NCBI GenBank assembly: GCA_944324855.1
Contig: CALUXY010000003.1
Location: 1 to 64,000 of the forward strand
Length of the DNA: 64,000 nt
Direction: 5' to 3'
DNA from: Candidatus Gastranaerophilales bacterium
GTDB lineage: Bacteria; Cyanobacteriota; Vampirovibrionia; Gastranaerophilales; Gastranaerophilaceae
In this document: one piece after another, positions 52,173 through 61,231 of the stretch
Numbering within the stretch: the first letter of the stretch is position 1
Layout of the letters: the number at the start of each line of letters is the position of its first letter
Position numbers and translations under genes: made by a program
Notes under the pieces: generated by a model
Databases searched by the model: none
What the model was told of the DNA's origin: nothing
Seen by the model: only the letters and a program-made list of their open reading frames with translations

Positions 52173-52399
52173 ACAATTTATTTTAATTAAGAGCGTGTAA
52201 AAAAGCAAGCATGGGGGAAAATGAAATTGATTTGATTCCCGCTTGTCTATTTACTAAAAATAACATCCCTCGTTAAAAAGGAGTTAAAACGAGGGAATAA
52301 TCAGTAAAAGAGACATTTATATCATTGTCGCATACCTTTTTTATGATTTCCAATTTTTCATTGCTGGATTTAGAAAAAAATTTCGCATATAATTTTGGT

Positions 52400-53593
52400 A
52401 TGAAAAAATATTTATTAACTTTTATATGTTTAACTGTATTTGCTAATACTTGTTTGGCAGAATTTTCTATGTCTAAAATTTCTTTAAAGAAGAAAAACTG
52501 TGTAGAGAAGACAGAACAAACCAAAACGGAACTTAAAACACCAAAACCGCAGGTGAAATCTGAAAAGAAAGAAATTAAACCGGTATTTAAAAAAACAGAC
52601 AAACCAAAAACGGAAGTTAATGCACCAAAACCACGGGTAAAACCTGAAAAGAAAGAAATTAAACCGGTATTTAAAAAAACAGACAAACCAAAAACGGAAG
52701 TTAATGCACCAAAACCGCAGGTAAAATCTGAAAAGAAAGAAGTTAAACCTGTATTTAAAAAAACAGACAAACCAAAAACAGAAGTTAAAACAACAAAACC
52801 GCAGGTGAAACCTGAAAAGAAAGAAATTAAACCTGTATTTAAAAAAACAGATAAACCAAAAACGGAAGTTAAAACCCCAAAACTGCAGGTGAAACCTGAA
52901 AAGAAAGAAATTAAACCTGTATTTAAAAAAACAAATAAACCAAAAACAGAAGTTAAAAAATCTGTTTCTGGGCCTGTTTCTGTAGATAAAAAATTCAATA
53001 TAAAAAATCCTTTTAAAAAAAATATACCTGCAGTCGGCGAAGATATGGTTTCCAAAGAACAGGTAAAGGAAGAATTAGAGAGAGTACAAAATCTTTCTCA
53101 ACAAGCTGTAGCACTATATACAGATAACAATTTGGATGAAGCGTTAAACACATTCTTAAGAATTCCTGAAAAATACAGGACTGCACAGGACAATCTTTTG
53201 GTAGGGAATATTCTTCTTGATTTAGGGAAACCGGAAGATGCTGTATTTATGTATAAAAGGGCAATTCTTGTAAATGAATATTTTTACAAACCATATTATA
53301 ATATCGGAAATATTTGTCTTAACGATGATAAATACTTTATGGCAATAGATTACTACAAAAAAGCGATACGTTATGCTCCGGATTTTCCTTATGCATACTA
53401 CAACCTTGCCTGTGCTTATATAAAAGCGGGGGAATTAAAAAAAGCAAAATCCAATCTTGTAAAGGCTATTGAATTAAAAAATACGGAGGCAAATTTTCAT
53501 TATAATCTTGCCTATGTTTATAAGAAATTAAACAAACCTAAGCAGGCACAGATATATCTTGATAACTACAATAAGCTAACTAACGGTCAATAA
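52400..53593 (+). CDS. Exported KP-repeat and TPR protein
   Basis: A 397-residue exported protein. Signal peptide MKKYLLTFICLTVFANTCLA; the start is fixed by TATAAT (52388-52393) ending 6 nt before this ATG. Residues about 56-186 are five tandem 28-residue units (KKEIKPVFKKTDKPKTEV + PKPxVKPE) rich in Lys and Pro. Residues about 225-395 hold four TPR units (AVFMYKRAILVNEYFYKPYY; AIDYYKKAIRYAPDFPYAYY). The extended basic KP segment could cross the periplasm or bind peptidoglycan, recalling TonB-type spacers. Convergent overlap of 14 bp with the next gene. Confidence 0.75.
   Translation: MKKYLLTFICLTVFANTCLAEFSMSKISLKKKNCVEKTEQTKTELKTPKPQVKSEKKEIKPVFKKTDKPKTEVNAPKPRVKPEKKEIKPVFKKTDKPKTEVNAPKPQVKSEKKEVKPVFKKTDKPKTEVKTTKPQVKPEKKEIKPVFKKTDKPKTEVKTPKLQVKPEKKEIKPVFKKTNKPKTEVKKSVSGPVSVDKKFNIKNPFKKNIPAVGEDMVSKEQVKEELERVQNLSQQAVALYTDNNLDEALNTFLRIPEKYRTAQDNLLVGNILLDLGKPEDAVFMYKRAILVNEYFYKPYYNIGNICLNDDKYFMAIDYYKKAIRYAPDFPYAYYNLACAYIKAGELKKAKSNLVKAIELKNTEANFHYNLAYVYKKLNKPKQAQIYLDNYNKLTNGQ
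52565..52957 (+). repeat. 84-bp tandem coding repeat
   Basis: Nearly five tandem copies of an 84-bp unit encoding 28 residues within the KP-repeat protein. Copies are close in DNA sequence, which indicates recent expansion or homogenisation and likely length variation between strains. Confidence 0.9.
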
Positions 53594-55040
53594 CGTTTAA
53601 GAATTCGTGATACATACCCATTCTATGTTCTCTGGCAGCTTGTGATGTATTAAATGTGTTATTATAGTTGCTGGCATGGTCTCCGTATGTTGTTCGGTTA
53701 TAAGAATTCATCATTTCATTATGAGTATTCGTATAAGGATTTAGTGGGAACAAATCGTGCATTTGCATATAAACAGGGAGTTTATACCCGACATCCTGAT
53801 ATGCATTCAGAGCATTTCCGAGCCGGTGTCGTCTTTGTTCAAAAGATAGACTTCCGTCATCATTATCATCCGATATAACAGGTCCAGCTGCATATTCATC
53901 ATTCCAACGCTGCTGTTTGTATTCGTGCATAACACTTTGGTAACTATCTGCTTTACCCCAATCATTTCCGGCGGTTAAGCCCATAGAGTTAAAACGGGTA
54001 TCGTTTGTACATTTTTCGCCAATCAAAGCAATGTCATTTCGTCCGGTTTTTTCTCTTATTTGGCTTGTAATCCATTGCATTTGAGCATAATTTGGAAGTC
54101 TGCCGTTTCCGCAATAGTTCCCCATATCGTAGTCGCCTACGTGTTTTGCGCTATCGAAATAAATTGCATCAAATCCGAGTTCTACCGCCCAGCAGCAGGC
54201 ATCAATAAACGCTTTTTCATCCTTGTCCCAGTTGAAAGGTCTTCCTTGGACAGTCATTTGACCTTCAGACAATGGCATTCTAATACCTGTTTTCAGACCT
54301 CTTATATGGGCTAAATCATTAAATGCTTTAACTTCTTCATCTGCACCCATTCTTTCGTGTCCTCTTGAGAGATTTTTTGAAAGGAGTGTTTTTGATATTC
54401 CGGAATGTAAATCTACTGTATATAAAGAACCATATCCTGTTTTTCCGTCATTATCACCATACATTGGCGGATAAAATTCCGACAATATTACACAATTTGC
54501 AACACTTTTACTTGAAGGCGGTATCGCAGGAAGAAGTTTTAAGGTATTTAATAATCCTTCTTCTTTTGTATCTCCGTATGTTTGGGCAATAGTTCGCGGG
54601 TTAATTTCTATATAATTTGCACGACGTCCCCATTTAGGGCCGTAATTCGGAGACAAAACATATCCCGGAATTTCGAGATGGTTATTCAGCGTACATATAC
54701 TTTGAATTGCTTGTTCCGGGGTTCGTTTTAGTAAATCTTCCGGATTAGTTGTAACCCATTTTTTATTTGTACCTGTATAGTAGGTATTATAATCTGTTTC
54801 ATTATCTCTGTAGATTTCGTTTCTGCCGGTTAATATCCAGAATAATTTCTTTGCCGGCTGCTGGTTTCCGTAATAACCTTTAAATTTTACGGATGCAGCA
54901 TTATATGCAGCCAGAGATTTCATACCCTGACCTTGATAGTCTTGTACTTTATCATTTGATTTATCAACCGTATTTTTGTTTGATTGTAATGATGTATTCG
55001 GTTGATAATTAAGCGAAATTTCGTTTTTTCTTATTTCCAT
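53580..55040 (-). CDS. GH13-like (alpha-amylase fold) protein
   Basis: A 486-residue protein without signal peptide. The polar N-terminus holds VKFKG (51-55). The barrel part includes EEVKAFNDLAHIRGLKTGIR, GFDAIYFDSAKHV (289-301, like GH13 region II with nucleophile D296) and LIGEKC (E342, like the acid/base strand). A clear region IV NHD is not seen; ISDDNDDG may stand there. It is probably a divergent glycoside hydrolase or transferase. The promoter has ATAGCAATT (G at 55076, 36 nt before the ATG) and TATATA ending 6 nt before the ATG. Belongs to the shared-promoter gene set. Confidence 0.65.
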   Translation of the reverse strand: MEIRKNEISLNYQPNTSLQSNKNTVDKSNDKVQDYQGQGMKSLAAYNAASVKFKGYYGNQQPAKKLFWILTGRNEIYRDNETDYNTYYTGTNKKWVTTNPEDLLKRTPEQAIQSICTLNNHLEIPGYVLSPNYGPKWGRRANYIEINPRTIAQTYGDTKEEGLLNTLKLLPAIPPSSKSVANCVILSEFYPPMYGDNDGKTGYGSLYTVDLHSGISKTLLSKNLSRGHERMGADEEVKAFNDLAHIRGLKTGIRMPLSEGQMTVQGRPFNWDKDEKAFIDACCWAVELGFDAIYFDSAKHVGDYDMGNYCGNGRLPNYAQMQWITSQIREKTGRNDIALIGEKCTNDTRFNSMGLTAGNDWGKADSYQSVMHEYKQQRWNDEYAAGPVISDDNDDGSLSFEQRRHRLGNALNAYQDVGYKLPVYMQMHDLFPLNPYTNTHNEMMNSYNRTTYGDHASNYNNTFNTSQAAREHRMGMYHEFLNVIDR

Positions 55041-55130
55041 ATATTATATATAAACCGATATTGCTAAAAAAATTGCTATTTATTGAAAATATTTTAATAA
55101 TTATTTTTCTTACATAAAAAATATTATAAT

Positions 55131-55170
55131 AAGTGACTAAGTGATTAGGTGATTAAGTAACTAGGCAGGT
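55131..55170. repeat. Tandem octamer repeat
   Basis: Five imperfect 8-bp units: AAGTGACT, AAGTGATT, AGGTGATT, AAGTAACT, AGGCAGGT. Non-coding. It lies beside the palindromic element at 55260-55547. Confidence 0.6.
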
Positions 55171-55259
55171 GAATCGTGAGTAGTGAATCGATTTTTCGGA
55201 CATTAGCAATGAAATTAAATATATATCTTTCATTTACCCCCGACTTTTACGGAGTAGCA

Positions 55260-55547
55260 GGGGTAAATATATAACTTTTGATTCTGTGTACTCTTCACGG
55301 AGTGAGCCATCAATGTTAGCGAAACAATGATAAGGCAGCATCAAAAAATAGTTTTTGTTAATCTCCTTCCCTGTTTAGGGAAGGTTGGGATGGGTATTGG
55401 TCATATGATATTAATCAGCACCCACCTCTTATCCTCCCTCAAAAGGGACACTAGTGCCAAGTCGGGGAAGGAGATTGATTCGCTTGAGACAAGAAAATAT
55501 TGATATTTTAATGAGTATAATGAAAATAAACCTTATATATTTACCCC
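55260..55547. mobile_element. MITE-like element with 15-bp terminal inverted repeats
   Basis: 288 bp bounded by perfect inverted repeats, GGGGTAAATATATAA (55260-55274) and its complement (55533-55547). Inside is a second 12-bp inverted pair, AATCTCCTTCCC (55360-55371) and GGGAAGGAGATT (55465-55476), around an imperfect palindrome. No ORF and no clear target-site duplication. A further ATTTACCCC copy at 55232-55240 pairs with the left repeat. The base composition is unlike the flanks. Probably a non-autonomous palindromic repeat. Confidence 0.5.
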
Positions 55548-55611
55548 TTCTTATAATATTTTTTATGTAAAACATTATTGAAAGATATTTTCAATCCCGG
55601 TTGTGAAACAA

Positions 55612-55815
55612 CTACAGAAGAAAATCATCATCCATATCTATTTCGATATCTTCATCATCAGAATCTTCTTCAAGTACAGAATTTTTTTCAGCATCTTTTT
55701 CTTCGTCATTTTTATTTTTCTTTTTACGTTTTACATATACACCCATGCTGCCACCGGCTTCTGCATTGGATGAATATGGTTTAAAAGGGTCTGCTCCTGA
55801 AATTCCAAAACTCAT
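55612..55815 (-). CDS. Small acidic protein, unknown
   Basis: A 67-residue protein: MSFGISGADPFKPYSSNAEA, then a basic patch (VKRKKKNKN) and a strongly acidic tail (DEDIEIDMDDDFLL). No known domain. AAAGAGGT lies before the ATG and a TATAAT further upstream, which supports expression. Divergent from mutL (81 bp apart). Confidence 0.5.
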   Translation of the reverse strand: MSFGISGADPFKPYSSNAEAGGSMGVYVKRKKKNKNDEEKDAEKNSVLEEDSDDEDIEIDMDDDFLL

Positions 55816-55896
55816 AATTAATACCTCTTTTAATCATATTATAAAACATTTATTACAAATGTGCCAGATATTTTTTTTTAAGTTAGAATAATATCT

Positions 55897-57699
55897 ATGG
55901 GGAGAATTCATCAATTATCAAATCATATTATAAACCAAATTGCAGCAGGGGAGGTTATTGAAAGACCATGTTCTGTTGTAAAAGAACTTACCGAAAACTC
56001 TATTGATGCAGGTGCGACCAAAATAAGCATAGAGATATCTAATGAGTGCCGGAATATTCGTGTTGCAGATAACGGTTCCGGAATACATCCTGATGATATT
56101 GTTCTTGCTTTTTCAAAACATGCGACAAGCAAAATAGAAAAGACAGAGGATTTATATAATATAAGAACACTCGGTTTCAGAGGTGAGGCATTATCAAGCA
56201 TCATATCTATTGCAAAATTAACCTGTATAACCAGAACGAAAGAGTTTGAAGTTGGTACAAAAGTTACCTGTGAAAATTCAGAAGTAAATAAAATTGAGAC
56301 CGGGTGTGCAATCGGGACTATTATGGAGGTTAAAGATTTATTCTATAATCTTCCTGTTCGTTTAAAGTTTTTGAAAAATCCTAAGACAGAATTTGCGTAT
56401 ATTTCTGAACTTGTTACATCTATGGCTTTAGTTAATCCCGGAGTCGGGTTTGAACTTAAAAATAACGACAAAATTGTTTTGAAAACAAACGGTTTAGGCT
56501 CATTGCCGGAAGTAGTTAAAAATCTTTTTTCAAAAACTCTGTTTGAAAAATTACGTCCGGTAGAAGGTATTGATAATCTTTCGGGGTTAAAAATTACAGG
56601 ATATGTCAGTACTCCTGATTTTACCCGTTCAAGTAAAAAAGATTATCATATTTTTGTTAATTCAAGAACCGTTAAATGTCCTGTGTTTTTAAAGGCTATT
56701 GATACTGCGTATAAAAATATGATTCCATCAGGTAAATATCCGTTTGTAATCTTGAATATGGAGTTACCTCCGGATGAATTGGATATAAACGTTCATCCGA
56801 CTAAAAAAGAAGTTAAATATAAGAATCCAAACCAGATTTTCAATTTTATAAGAGCTTCCGTTGATAATGCGCTTTCAAATATTGTAAGAATTAATACGGC
56901 AGTTCCAAAAGAACCTAATCCGGATGATTTTCAAACAGATATGGCTGTAAACTCTGATATTCAGAATTTACTGTTTGAAAAACGTGAGGAATTTATGAAA
57001 AATGATATCCGGCAACAGACTAAAGAAACTATCCATCCTGAGTTTATAAAGCCTGTTCAAAAATTTAAAGAGCCGGAACCTATAAAACAGCATAAATTTA
57101 TAGAACAGCCTACAATAGTAGGAGTTGATGCAGTAAAAGCCGCTATGGACGAGAATATAATAGGCCAGTACCGCAAAACATATATTCTAATCGAAAAAGA
57201 AGACGGGCTGGAGATTGTTGATCAGCATATTGCAGATGAAAGATATATTTATGAAACATTAAAAAGTCAAAAAGAACCTGCATCACAGCTTTTATTTATA
57301 TCTGATATTATTGAGTTGTCGCCAACAGAGGCTGCTCTTATTAAGGAAAATATTGATAAATTTTCAAAGTTTGGTTACGGTATAGAATTTTTGAATGATA
57401 CAGATATAATGTTTAAGAAAGTTCCGCAATTATTGTCTAAAGTGCCGCCAAAAGAAATAATAAAAGATATTCTTGAAAATTTAGAAGGGGATTTGGATAA
57501 CCTCGAAGAAAAAATTCTTATTACAACATCCTGTAAGGCTGCTGTCAAAGCAAATACTCCTTTGAATTTATTCCAGATGCAGGAAATTGTAAAACGCTGG
57601 AGAGGCTGCAAACATCCGTATACGTGTCCTCACGGCAGACCAATTACTAAAACAATTTCACATAATGAAATAGCGGCATTTTTCATGAGGGGAAAATAG
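55897..57699 (+). CDS. mutL: DNA mismatch repair protein MutL (endonuclease type)
   Basis: A 600-residue mismatch-repair ATPase. GHKL motifs: E30 and N34 in VKELTENSIDAG, DNGSG (59-63), TLGFRGEAL (91-99). The C-terminal domain has the endonuclease motif DQHIADERYIYE (DQHA-x2-E-x4-E type), CKAAVKANTPL and CPHGRP, so this MutL nicks DNA and no MutH is needed. TAGAAT ends 7 nt before the ATG and no Shine-Dalgarno is present (leaderless). No mutS in the window. Confidence 0.95.
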   Translation: MGRIHQLSNHIINQIAAGEVIERPCSVVKELTENSIDAGATKISIEISNECRNIRVADNGSGIHPDDIVLAFSKHATSKIEKTEDLYNIRTLGFRGEALSSIISIAKLTCITRTKEFEVGTKVTCENSEVNKIETGCAIGTIMEVKDLFYNLPVRLKFLKNPKTEFAYISELVTSMALVNPGVGFELKNNDKIVLKTNGLGSLPEVVKNLFSKTLFEKLRPVEGIDNLSGLKITGYVSTPDFTRSSKKDYHIFVNSRTVKCPVFLKAIDTAYKNMIPSGKYPFVILNMELPPDELDINVHPTKKEVKYKNPNQIFNFIRASVDNALSNIVRINTAVPKEPNPDDFQTDMAVNSDIQNLLFEKREEFMKNDIRQQTKETIHPEFIKPVQKFKEPEPIKQHKFIEQPTIVGVDAVKAAMDENIIGQYRKTYILIEKEDGLEIVDQHIADERYIYETLKSQKEPASQLLFISDIIELSPTEAALIKENIDKFSKFGYGIEFLNDTDIMFKKVPQLLSKVPPKEIIKDILENLEGDLDNLEEKILITTSCKAAVKANTPLNLFQMQEIVKRWRGCKHPYTCPHGRPITKTISHNEIAAFFMRGK

Positions 57700-57812
57700 T
57701 AAATTTTTAAACCTGATTAATAATTATTGCTTTATGTAAACTTTTATTCCAAATACGCAAATTTTATTGTTTTGATGGTTTATACTACTACAATAATATT
57801 AAGGTTAGTAGA

Positions 57813-58241
57813 ATGGTACATTCATTTATTCAAGATATAAAAAAGCAAAATCAGCCAACATCAGCAAATACAAAACTCAAGCAGCAAAATGTTAAACGTT
57901 ATTCTGCGTATAAAGGAGCAATGTATGGAGCAATGCTCGGTGTTGGTGCAGGTTTAGCGGATGGAGCTGTTTCGACTTTTTATATAAAAAAAGATTTGAA
58001 AAAGACACTGGATATATTTAAGAATGCTTCGTTTGCCGATAAAAAATTAATGGTACAAAACCTTTTAGAGAATGGCAAAACGGTTAATGATTTTAAACGA
58101 TATGCTAAGAAAGTAAGTAATTCTTCTGCTCTTAAATTGATGTTCAAAAGAGGGTTAATATATGGCGGAATAATTTCTGCTGCAGGATTTGTTGCGGATT
58201 TGTCCCGCAATTATTCATCAAAGAGCAAGGTTAATAATTAA
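57813..58241 (+). CDS. Small protein with two hydrophobic helices
   Basis: A 142-residue protein. The polar N-terminus ends in YSAYKG, followed by a glycine-rich hydrophobic helix (GAMYGAMLGVGAGLADGA), a charged helical middle, and a second hydrophobic helix (RGLIYGGIISAAGFVADL). No known family. The promoter has TACGCAAAT (G at 57757) and TATACT (57781-57786), 18 bp apart, then a leader of about 27 nt. Convergent with the DUF115 gene by 2 bp. Confidence 0.6.
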   Translation: MVHSFIQDIKKQNQPTSANTKLKQQNVKRYSAYKGAMYGAMLGVGAGLADGAVSTFYIKKDLKKTLDIFKNASFADKKLMVQNLLENGKTVNDFKRYAKKVSNSSALKLMFKRGLIYGGIISAAGFVADLSRNYSSKSKVNN

Positions 58242-58243
58242 AA

Positions 58244-59890
58244 TTACATTACGGCAAGAAGATTATCTATTGTAAGAATACATTTTGAATAAAATTCATC
58301 AATAGCTTTTGGCTGACCTGCATTTCTTGATAATTCAATAAGCTCTATTTGCAGGCATTCATATAATAATGTTGTATCATTGATAATTTTCTTGGTTACA
58401 AGATTAACAGGTGAACGATTTATAATATTGTCATGTATATTTATTATTGCTGCTTTTTCTTTTTCAATATATGGTTTGAAATCTTTTTTACAAATTGGTA
58501 ATTTTTGAATCTCAGCATTAATATCAGGTTTTGTACCGTAAATATTAATATTCTCAAAAGATGTGTAATTCATACCTTCAATTAAGGCTCCAAAATCTGT
58601 AATATTATACAGATTTTTTAATCCTCGGGTTTTGATAATTGTTTCAAGATTTTTTATAAATACGGAATAATCTTCTCTTGTCTTTATCATTTCTCCTGTT
58701 ATTGACATAACTTCCGTAATATGTTTTTTCTGTTTACTAATTATTGCGGTATTATCTTCAATATTTATTGTGTTATCGTTACAATATGGTTGATCCCCTT
58801 TGAACGCTAAGTCTAAACCGCAGAAATATATTTTTTCGAAATCCATATAATTGGCACAAATAAGAGATAATATTGTTGTTGTTTGTTCTGCAGGGAAGAG
58901 TTGAATATCTAAATCTCTTGCATATTTTTTGAGAAAAAGTTCATTATCTGAAAAATATACGATAAAATTATTGGATTTAAATTCTGCAATATCGGTTTCT
59001 GCTTTCCAATCTGCTATGATATTGAGTTTAGATGTAAATTCTTCGGATAAATGATAATTTTTCTTAACGCTTTTTGCATCTGCAAAAACTGCAAAATCCG
59101 GAATAATATTATTTTTTTCAAGTGTTTCAAGAGTTTTGTTTACTGCAAATATTACAAACTTATCTCTGTTATTTTTGATATTTTCAAGGTTATCTTTTAA
59201 AGATGGGCCGGCTCCTAATATAAGAGCATTTTTGCCTGTAAATTTCCATCTGAAATCTTCAATAGAATAATATTTTTTACAAAGATTAGAGAATCTTACT
59301 ACATTATATGCCCACTTTTTAGCCAAAATTTTTATAGTATTAATATCAATAATCTTACTTTTTAATTTTGAATACAATATTTCAGAGAATTTTTCAAAAT
59401 CGTTTTTATAAAATATTGATAAAATAGGTGAAACTACAAATTCCAATTTATCATCATTTAAATAATTCTTAAGTATAAAATAAACGCATTCTTCTGCAGA
59501 ATCAGATATAAATACTCGTTTGTCTTCCAAATACTGTGTTAAATCGACAGTTTCGAATACGAATCTTAAAAATTTTGAATCCGGTTCATATATAACGATT
59601 TTGGCCTTGGTTGTTGTAAATAATTCATCAAGAATATATCCGACACCAATCCCGACACAGACAATGATATCGTTGCTTCCAAAATCGTTCATTTCATCTG
59701 TAATCAAAGATTTTGCGTAAGCTATAGGGTCTGTTGTATCATCGGTCGGAATTTCACCTTTTAAGAAAACAATTTGTCCTCCTAATGTTTGTACAAAAGC
59801 AATATCATTTGTACAGGAAGAAATCGGGATATTTTGTAATTCTTCTTTTAAACGAATGTTATTAAGTTTCGCCAGATTATTTTCAAACAT
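58244..59890 (-). CDS. DUF115 / Maf-like protein (MptE-like fold)
   Basis: A 548-residue protein. The central DUF115 domain shows GKNALILGAGPSLKDNLENI (about 215-235), FVIFAVNKTLETL, IPDFAVFADA and a later IYFCGLDLAF. DUF115 proteins include flagellin-glycosylating motility factors (Maf) and MptE-like enzymes. The start was moved five codons in, to MFENNLAKL: TTTACA-N17-TATAAT (59925 to 59897) ends 6 nt before this ATG and covers the longer start. No flagellar genes are nearby, so the target remains open. Confidence 0.82.
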   Translation of the reverse strand: MFENNLAKLNNIRLKEELQNIPISSCTNDIAFVQTLGGQIVFLKGEIPTDDTTDPIAYAKSLITDEMNDFGSNDIIVCVGIGVGYILDELFTTTKAKIVIYEPDSKFLRFVFETVDLTQYLEDKRVFISDSAEECVYFILKNYLNDDKLEFVVSPILSIFYKNDFEKFSEILYSKLKSKIIDINTIKILAKKWAYNVVRFSNLCKKYYSIEDFRWKFTGKNALILGAGPSLKDNLENIKNNRDKFVIFAVNKTLETLEKNNIIPDFAVFADAKSVKKNYHLSEEFTSKLNIIADWKAETDIAEFKSNNFIVYFSDNELFLKKYARDLDIQLFPAEQTTTILSLICANYMDFEKIYFCGLDLAFKGDQPYCNDNTINIEDNTAIISKQKKHITEVMSITGEMIKTREDYSVFIKNLETIIKTRGLKNLYNITDFGALIEGMNYTSFENINIYGTKPDINAEIQKLPICKKDFKPYIEKEKAAIINIHDNIINRSPVNLVTKKIINDTTLLYECLQIELIELSRNAGQPKAIDEFYSKCILTIDNLLAVM

Positions 59891-59972
59891 GCCTTTATTA
59901 TACATAATATTTAAAGATTTGTAAAAAAAATAATGTTTATAATAAAATTAATTTATATAAAGGAGAGATAAA

Positions 59973-60332
59973 ATGTTTGAAATAAAGGCACAATTATATT
60001 TTTCGGCAGCACACCATCTTTTGAATTACGATGGAGAATGTGAAAATCAGCATGGCCATAATTGGCTGGTTGAAGCTTATGTAAAAGGTACTGAACTTGA
60101 TAAAAGTAATATTTTGATTGACTATAAAGTTTTAAAAAAAGAATTAAAAAAAGTATTAGATTTACTTGATCACAAGGATATCAATGAATTGGATGACTTT
60201 AAAGGGATAAGCCCGAGTAGTGAAGTATTATCAAGATATATTTATACAAAATTAAAAGAAACAATTCCAAACGTTAGCAAGATTTCAGTTTGGGAAACCG
60301 CAACATCTTGTGCAAGTTATTATGAGGATTAA
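59973..60332 (+). CDS. queD: 6-carboxytetrahydropterin synthase (QueD)
   Basis: Converts dihydroneopterin triphosphate to 6-carboxytetrahydropterin in queuosine synthesis. 119 residues; zinc ligands H14 (FSAAHH), H27 and H29 (CENQHGHNW), catalytic C23, the LDHKDIN segment, and E in WETATSCASY. AAAGGAGAG precedes the ATG. No queC or queE nearby. Co-transcribed with uppP (5-bp gap). Confidence 0.93.
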   Translation: MFEIKAQLYFSAAHHLLNYDGECENQHGHNWLVEAYVKGTELDKSNILIDYKVLKKELKKVLDLLDHKDINELDDFKGISPSSEVLSRYIYTKLKETIPNVSKISVWETATSCASYYED

Positions 60333-60337
60333 TTAAA

Positions 60338-61183
60338 ATGGATTTATTACAGATTATATTTATGGGAATAGTACAGGGATTGAGTGAATTTTTGCCTATT
60401 TCAAGCTCTGCTCACCTTGTTTTTACATCAAATTTTTATAAAGTATTTAATAATATGCCTATACACCAACAGTCAAGTCAGGAAGTTTTTGTTGATATAA
60501 TGCTGCATTTAGGTACTTTAATTGCAGTTCTTATTTATTTTAGAAAAGAAGTATGGGAAATATTATCTGCTTTAATTGAAGGTATTAAGAATAAGGATTA
60601 TTCAAACCATAATTGCAAACTGGGACTTTATATAATGCTAGGTACAGTAATAACGGTTCTTATTGCGTATCCGTTAAATGAAATTGCGGAAAAGTTGGTT
60701 TATTCTCCTGTTATTGTCGGAATTTTACTTTTTATTACAGGGTTTGTGTTGTATTTTAGCGAAGTTTATTCAAGCAGATTAGAATCAAAATCTGATGTAA
60801 TGGATTTAAAAAGCTCAATAATTATGGCAATAGCACAAGGTATTGCTGCACTTCCAGGTTTTTCACGCTCCGGTTGGACAATTTCATCAGGCTTGTTCAA
60901 CAAGATAGATAGAGTGACTGCTGCAAGGTATTCGTTTTTGTTGAGTATTCCTATTATTTTAGGTGCATCAATGGTATATCCTTTTATAAAAATAGATATG
61001 GCGGAACTTGCATCATATAATTGGATGGATATCATAATAGGAACGGTTGTTTCCGGATTTGTTGGCTATATTTGTATTAAATATTTCCTTAAATTTTTAG
61101 CGAAATATTCTTTAAAAGTTTTTGCTTATTATTGTTTTATTGTCGGGTTATTTACGGCGGTATTTTTCTATTTTGTAAAATAA
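60338..61183 (+). CDS. uppP: Undecaprenyl-diphosphatase UppP/BacA
   Basis: A 281-residue membrane enzyme that recycles the undecaprenyl carrier for cell-wall synthesis. Motif 1 is QGLSEFLPISSSAHL (14-28) and motif 2 is PGFSRSGWTIS. About eight membrane helices. Normal length. Starts 5 bp after queD. Confidence 0.95.
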   Translation: MDLLQIIFMGIVQGLSEFLPISSSAHLVFTSNFYKVFNNMPIHQQSSQEVFVDIMLHLGTLIAVLIYFRKEVWEILSALIEGIKNKDYSNHNCKLGLYIMLGTVITVLIAYPLNEIAEKLVYSPVIVGILLFITGFVLYFSEVYSSRLESKSDVMDLKSSIIMAIAQGIAALPGFSRSGWTISSGLFNKIDRVTAARYSFLLSIPIILGASMVYPFIKIDMAELASYNWMDIIIGTVVSGFVGYICIKYFLKFLAKYSLKVFAYYCFIVGLFTAVFFYFVK

Positions 61184-61231
61184 GTGTAAAAAATAGCAAT
61201 TATTTAGAATTAAATTCCTTTATATTCATAT

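Noticed and set aside
52565-52957. Regular repeats that might be taken for a CRISPR array
   Set aside because: The 84-bp units are contiguous with no unique spacers and keep an open reading frame.
52273-53055. Long minus-strand ORF opposite the KP-repeat gene
   Set aside because: It is the antisense reading of the 84-bp repeats. The plus strand has a promoter, signal peptide and TPRs; the minus product is Phe/Gly/Ser repeats with no support.
55816-55880. Sigma-54 promoter (TGGCAC) upstream of the small acidic gene
   Set aside because: The -12 GC element at the required spacing is missing; a TATAAT fits better.
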